Assembly (NCBI RefSeq): GCF_901709675.1
Contig: NC_051089.1
Coordinates: 8,181,476-8,245,475 of the forward strand
Direction of reading: 5' to 3'
Length of the DNA stretch: 64,000 nucleotides
Source: Syngnathus acus
Taxonomy: Eukaryota > Chordata > Actinopteri > Syngnathiformes > Syngnathidae
The translations under genes were made by a program, and so were the position numbers. Of this stretch, positions 62,957-64,000 are shown one piece after another. The notes beneath the pieces were generated by a model. The model ran no database searches. It was not told the origin of the DNA and worked only from the letters and a program-made list of their open reading frames with translations. Position 1 is the first letter of the stretch. Each line of letters begins with the position of its first letter.

Positions 62957-64000
62957 CCGTGTGTATAACGACAAGTGCAGGCCCCTGCGAGAAGTCTGCT
63001 AGGCTAACGTCGAGGCCTCCTGCAGTCATTGGTGTGAGAGCCCATTTTCACAGTTCACAGCCGACCTGCTAATGGCTGATCATTCATTCACGCTCCGTGT
63101 TGATTGTGCAGGCGGGGGGTTGGCCAATCGTACATTTCCGTAATGTGCCGTACATAGGGGGATAATCGGTGAGGGCAATAAGCATGCTAATGATTCATTG
63201 GCCAAGAAAATTGAGGTATGGTGTTCTGCAAATGGTTGAAGAGTTGCTAGGTTGGCTTTGAGCTCCATGGTATTATGTACTTTTTTTGAGAGAGAAAAAA
63301 AAAATGCATCTATTCGTCAGTCCGTCATCTATCAGGGTTAAGTTAATTTTGGCCCCTTTGCTCGACAATGTAATAGCAAAATGGGTACTTATTTAAAATG
63401 ATTGTTAATTCTTGGTGCACTAGACCGAGTGCAATAAAGGCAAACAACTCTCTTTACATATAGAGGCAGCTTGCCTCAGGCACTATGCGGCCGCAAACAT
63501 TGAGAGCACATGTGACTGCATGTGATTAGCAGCCCAATGATGATAAAAAAATAAACTTGCGTGTGGTGAAATGCAAACTTGTCTTGTTTGAGCCAAGGGC
63601 TGTCAGGCATGCCGCTGATGTGAAACATGTTGCATCTGTCTCGCTCACAGGTTTTTCACAGCACATTAAGAGAACCTTGTAGAATCACTCTTTGAGATCA
63701 CACTGCATTTTCTGTGTGACTACACATCTTTAGCCCATGGAGGAGCTCGACGCCGCTGCACTGTCCATCTGGATATGCCGCCTCGCCCTGCAAAGTTCAC
63801 TTTGGCCAAACATGACAAACTTCCTCAACTAGATTGGATTAGTCTGAGAGGGAGCGTGCGGCTTGCGACTAAGTGCTCTCCAGGCTAAAAAGAGAGTAGT
63901 AGAGTGCCAAGGAAGCATAATTAATGTCCTTAATTGGGCCTTTCATTACAGTGGAGACTGATAGTCCACTCATAGTGGCTGCAGGGCCATGTGCTGATAA

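Larger units (their letters stand above)
52585..64000. other. Intergenic region downstream of rps6ka2
   Basis: No complete gene seen in 11.4 kb. It contains an L2-like LINE tail, five microsatellite or homopolymer tracts, two exon-like segments on the minus strand (54789-54895 and 58705-58815), and several long non-repetitive stretches that could be conserved non-coding DNA (about 57880-58180, 61320-61560, 63600-64000); conservation cannot be judged from one sequence. Confidence 0.5.

Overview
The window reads as a compact teleost genome, probably a percomorph. Introns are short, dinucleotide and tetranucleotide microsatellites are dense, and fish-type repeats are present: an AFC/V-SINE-like tRNA SINE, an L2-like LINE tail ending in GGAT repeats, and hAT- and Tigger-type inverted-repeat elements. 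Species cannot be fixed from sequence alone.

Three protein-coding genes can be rebuilt exon by exon, with GT-AG introns and intact reading frame throughout. (1) On the minus strand, 34902 down to 11574, is a full myomesin-2 / M-protein gene (myom2): 38 coding exons and about 1410 codons, with two Ig domains, five FnIII domains, then five Ig domains joined by helical linkers, and a Pro/Thr-rich tail. (2) On the plus strand, 38488-40585, is the acid RNase T2 gene (rnaset2): 9 coding exons, 223 aa, with both catalytic motifs. (3) On the plus strand, 42759-50941, is the p90 ribosomal S6 kinase RSK3 gene (rps6ka2): 22 coding exons, 747 aa, two kinase domains. rnaset2 and rps6ka2 also neighbour each other in human (6q27), which supports the paralogue assignment. 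myom2 is divergent from rnaset2, and the 3 kb between them holds a CArG/E-box/TATA muscle-type promoter and a CLEAR-like lysosomal box.

Layout: 1-11319 is intergenic (repeat relics, a telomere-like minisatellite, microsatellites, one perfect palindrome). 11320-34923 is myom2, with a 5.5 kb nested transposon in one intron (22853-28385). 34924-37911 is the divergent promoter region. 38481-41273 is rnaset2, 42.4-52.58 kb is rps6ka2, and 52.6-64 kb is intergenic with one orphan exon-like segment (54789-54895, minus) and more microsatellites.

The least ordinary structure is the nested foldback element at 23309-27659. It has about 1.2 kb inverted arms that each carry a tRNA-like Pol III box pair, around a core array of 239-bp units, each of which is itself a long hairpin. 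The most unusual protein observation is the C-terminal kinase domain of the RSK3 gene, which has lost its glycine-rich loop while keeping the HRD and DFG motifs. No autonomous transposase, CRISPR array, rRNA or true tRNA gene was recognised.
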